A program made the translations under genes and the position numbers. A stretch of 35,539 nt of DNA. It comes from Desulfobacterales bacterium (lineage in GTDB: Bacteria; Desulfobacterota; Desulfobacteria; Desulfobacterales; 4be13). Positions 34,779 through 35,539 of the stretch are shown here, one piece after another. The stretch is from NCBI GenBank assembly GCA_029940115.1, contig JAOZRQ010000005.1:1-35539 (forward strand), written 5' to 3'. The notes below the pieces were generated by a model, which saw only the letters and a list, made by a program, of their open reading frames with translations, made no database searches and was not told where the DNA came from. How positions within the stretch are numbered: the stretch's first letter is position 1; the number at the start of each line of letters is the position of its first letter.

Positions 34779-35539
34779 ATGAATATTCTGATTTTACTCG
34801 TCGGCAGCAATCCGCTGCCCAACTATATTGTGAGTGACTATTTGATGGGAAAAGGGAGAGCAGAGGCAGAAAATGCACTGCCTGAACCGGATAAAATCAT
34901 TCTGGTTCATTCCAACGATACTGAAGAATTTGCAAAACGGGTCAGCAACAAACTGAATATTCAGCCTGAATATGTTGACCTGAATACAGATGAAAGAAAT
35001 CCGTCTGTTATTGTCAAAGGGATTCAGGATAAATTGGACGAACTCGCCAAAGCGGATGCTATAAACACCATCCACCTGAATTACACCGGCGGCACCAAAC
35101 CCATGTCCCTGTATGGCAGTATTGCTGTCAGCGAATGGATTGAAAAAGAGGGAAAAAAGGATACAATCAGGGTCATTCTCTCGGATATTGATCCTAAGAA
35201 CCATAAAATCGTTCTGAGAGATAAACCGGATTATCCGCTTGACGGGGATTTGCTGGATATTGTGAAAGTTAAAACAGACACGGTTCTTGACCTGCATGAC
35301 ATGAAAATGGTCAATCCCGGCACACAGCTTATGACAATTCCGGAAGGTGAATTAATGGAATTCGCATATCAGGCGATTAACAAATACAGAACCAATCAGA
35401 AACAAATATTCCAAATTTTCAGCAATATAAGAATAAGAGGAAGGAGCAGTCAGGACAGAGAGAGGAGCATTGGCAGACAGCAAGCTGATTTTCAGGCGAA
35501 CTTTAATCAAATTTCAACCGAGTTCCCATCGTTGGGGAA
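34779..35539 (+). CDS. CARF-like domain protein (DUF1887/Card1-like), runs off window end
   Basis: SD AAAGGAGGA; MNILILLVGSNPLPNYIVSDYLMG…KIILVHSNDTEEFAKRVSNKLN…NTIHLNYTGGTKPMSLYGSIAVSEW: CARF-like Rossmann pattern with the NYTGGTKPMS motif. Open to position 35539; absent from the ORF track. Confidence 0.75.
   Translation, partial: MNILILLVGSNPLPNYIVSDYLMGKGRAEAENALPEPDKIILVHSNDTEEFAKRVSNKLNIQPEYVDLNTDERNPSVIVKGIQDKLDELAKADAINTIHLNYTGGTKPMSLYGSIAVSEWIEKEGKKDTIRVILSDIDPKNHKIVLRDKPDYPLDGDLLDIVKVKTDTVLDLHDMKMVNPGTQLMTIPEGELMEFAYQAINKYRTNQKQIFQIFSNIRIRGRSSQDRERSIGRQQADFQANFNQISTEFPSLG

Noticed and set aside
34393-34878. Several small ORFs with LQFGMETGRSAKLQVWHSGQFFC-type peptides
   Set aside because: Products of the inverted-repeat element 34491-34750 in different frames.
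1-35539. rRNA, tRNA or integrase/att-site features
   Set aside because: No recognisable rRNA, tRNA cloverleaf, integrase or IS transposase gene was found by eye; a tRNAscan/Infernal run would be decisive.

Overview
This 35.5 kb window looks like an accessory-rich chromosomal region, in style resembling a repeat-rich deltaproteobacterial genome (inference only). The left third (1-7.8 kb) carries ordinary genes: a family-3 solute-binding protein, a SpoIIE/PP2C phosphatase, a FadL-like outer-membrane protein, rfaE2, rlmE and yebC. A debris-like accessory stretch follows (7.8-10.5 kb) with a DUF262 protein and gene fragments. The main interest is a same-strand set of large proteins from 10.6 to 34.4 kb: a zinc-ribbon/Ig-like/Hsp70 fusion, a second strongly diverged Hsp70-like protein, a signal-peptide/TM/coiled-coil protein with a duplicated periplasmic domain, an Ig-like protein with C-terminal zinc ribbons, a zinc-ribbon beta-propeller, a secreted/TM VWA-like protein, a small membrane protein, and a 1591-aa FtsZ/tubulin-like protein with several C-terminal zinc ribbons. 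I regard this as a candidate multicomponent chaperone/tubulin/VWA system. Small conflict-type genes are interleaved with it (HigA-like antitoxin, DUF4258 + YgiT zinc finger, colicin-immunity-like protein, MNT/HEPN pair), and a CARF-like gene runs off the right edge. The non-coding space is dominated by several families of small terminal-inverted-repeat, MITE-like elements. For five copies of three families I can read matching target-site duplications. Two copies interrupt recognisable genes (a HEPN gene and an HExxH-containing gene), and conceptual excision rejoins the coding sequence. No rRNA, tRNA or CRISPR array was recognised.
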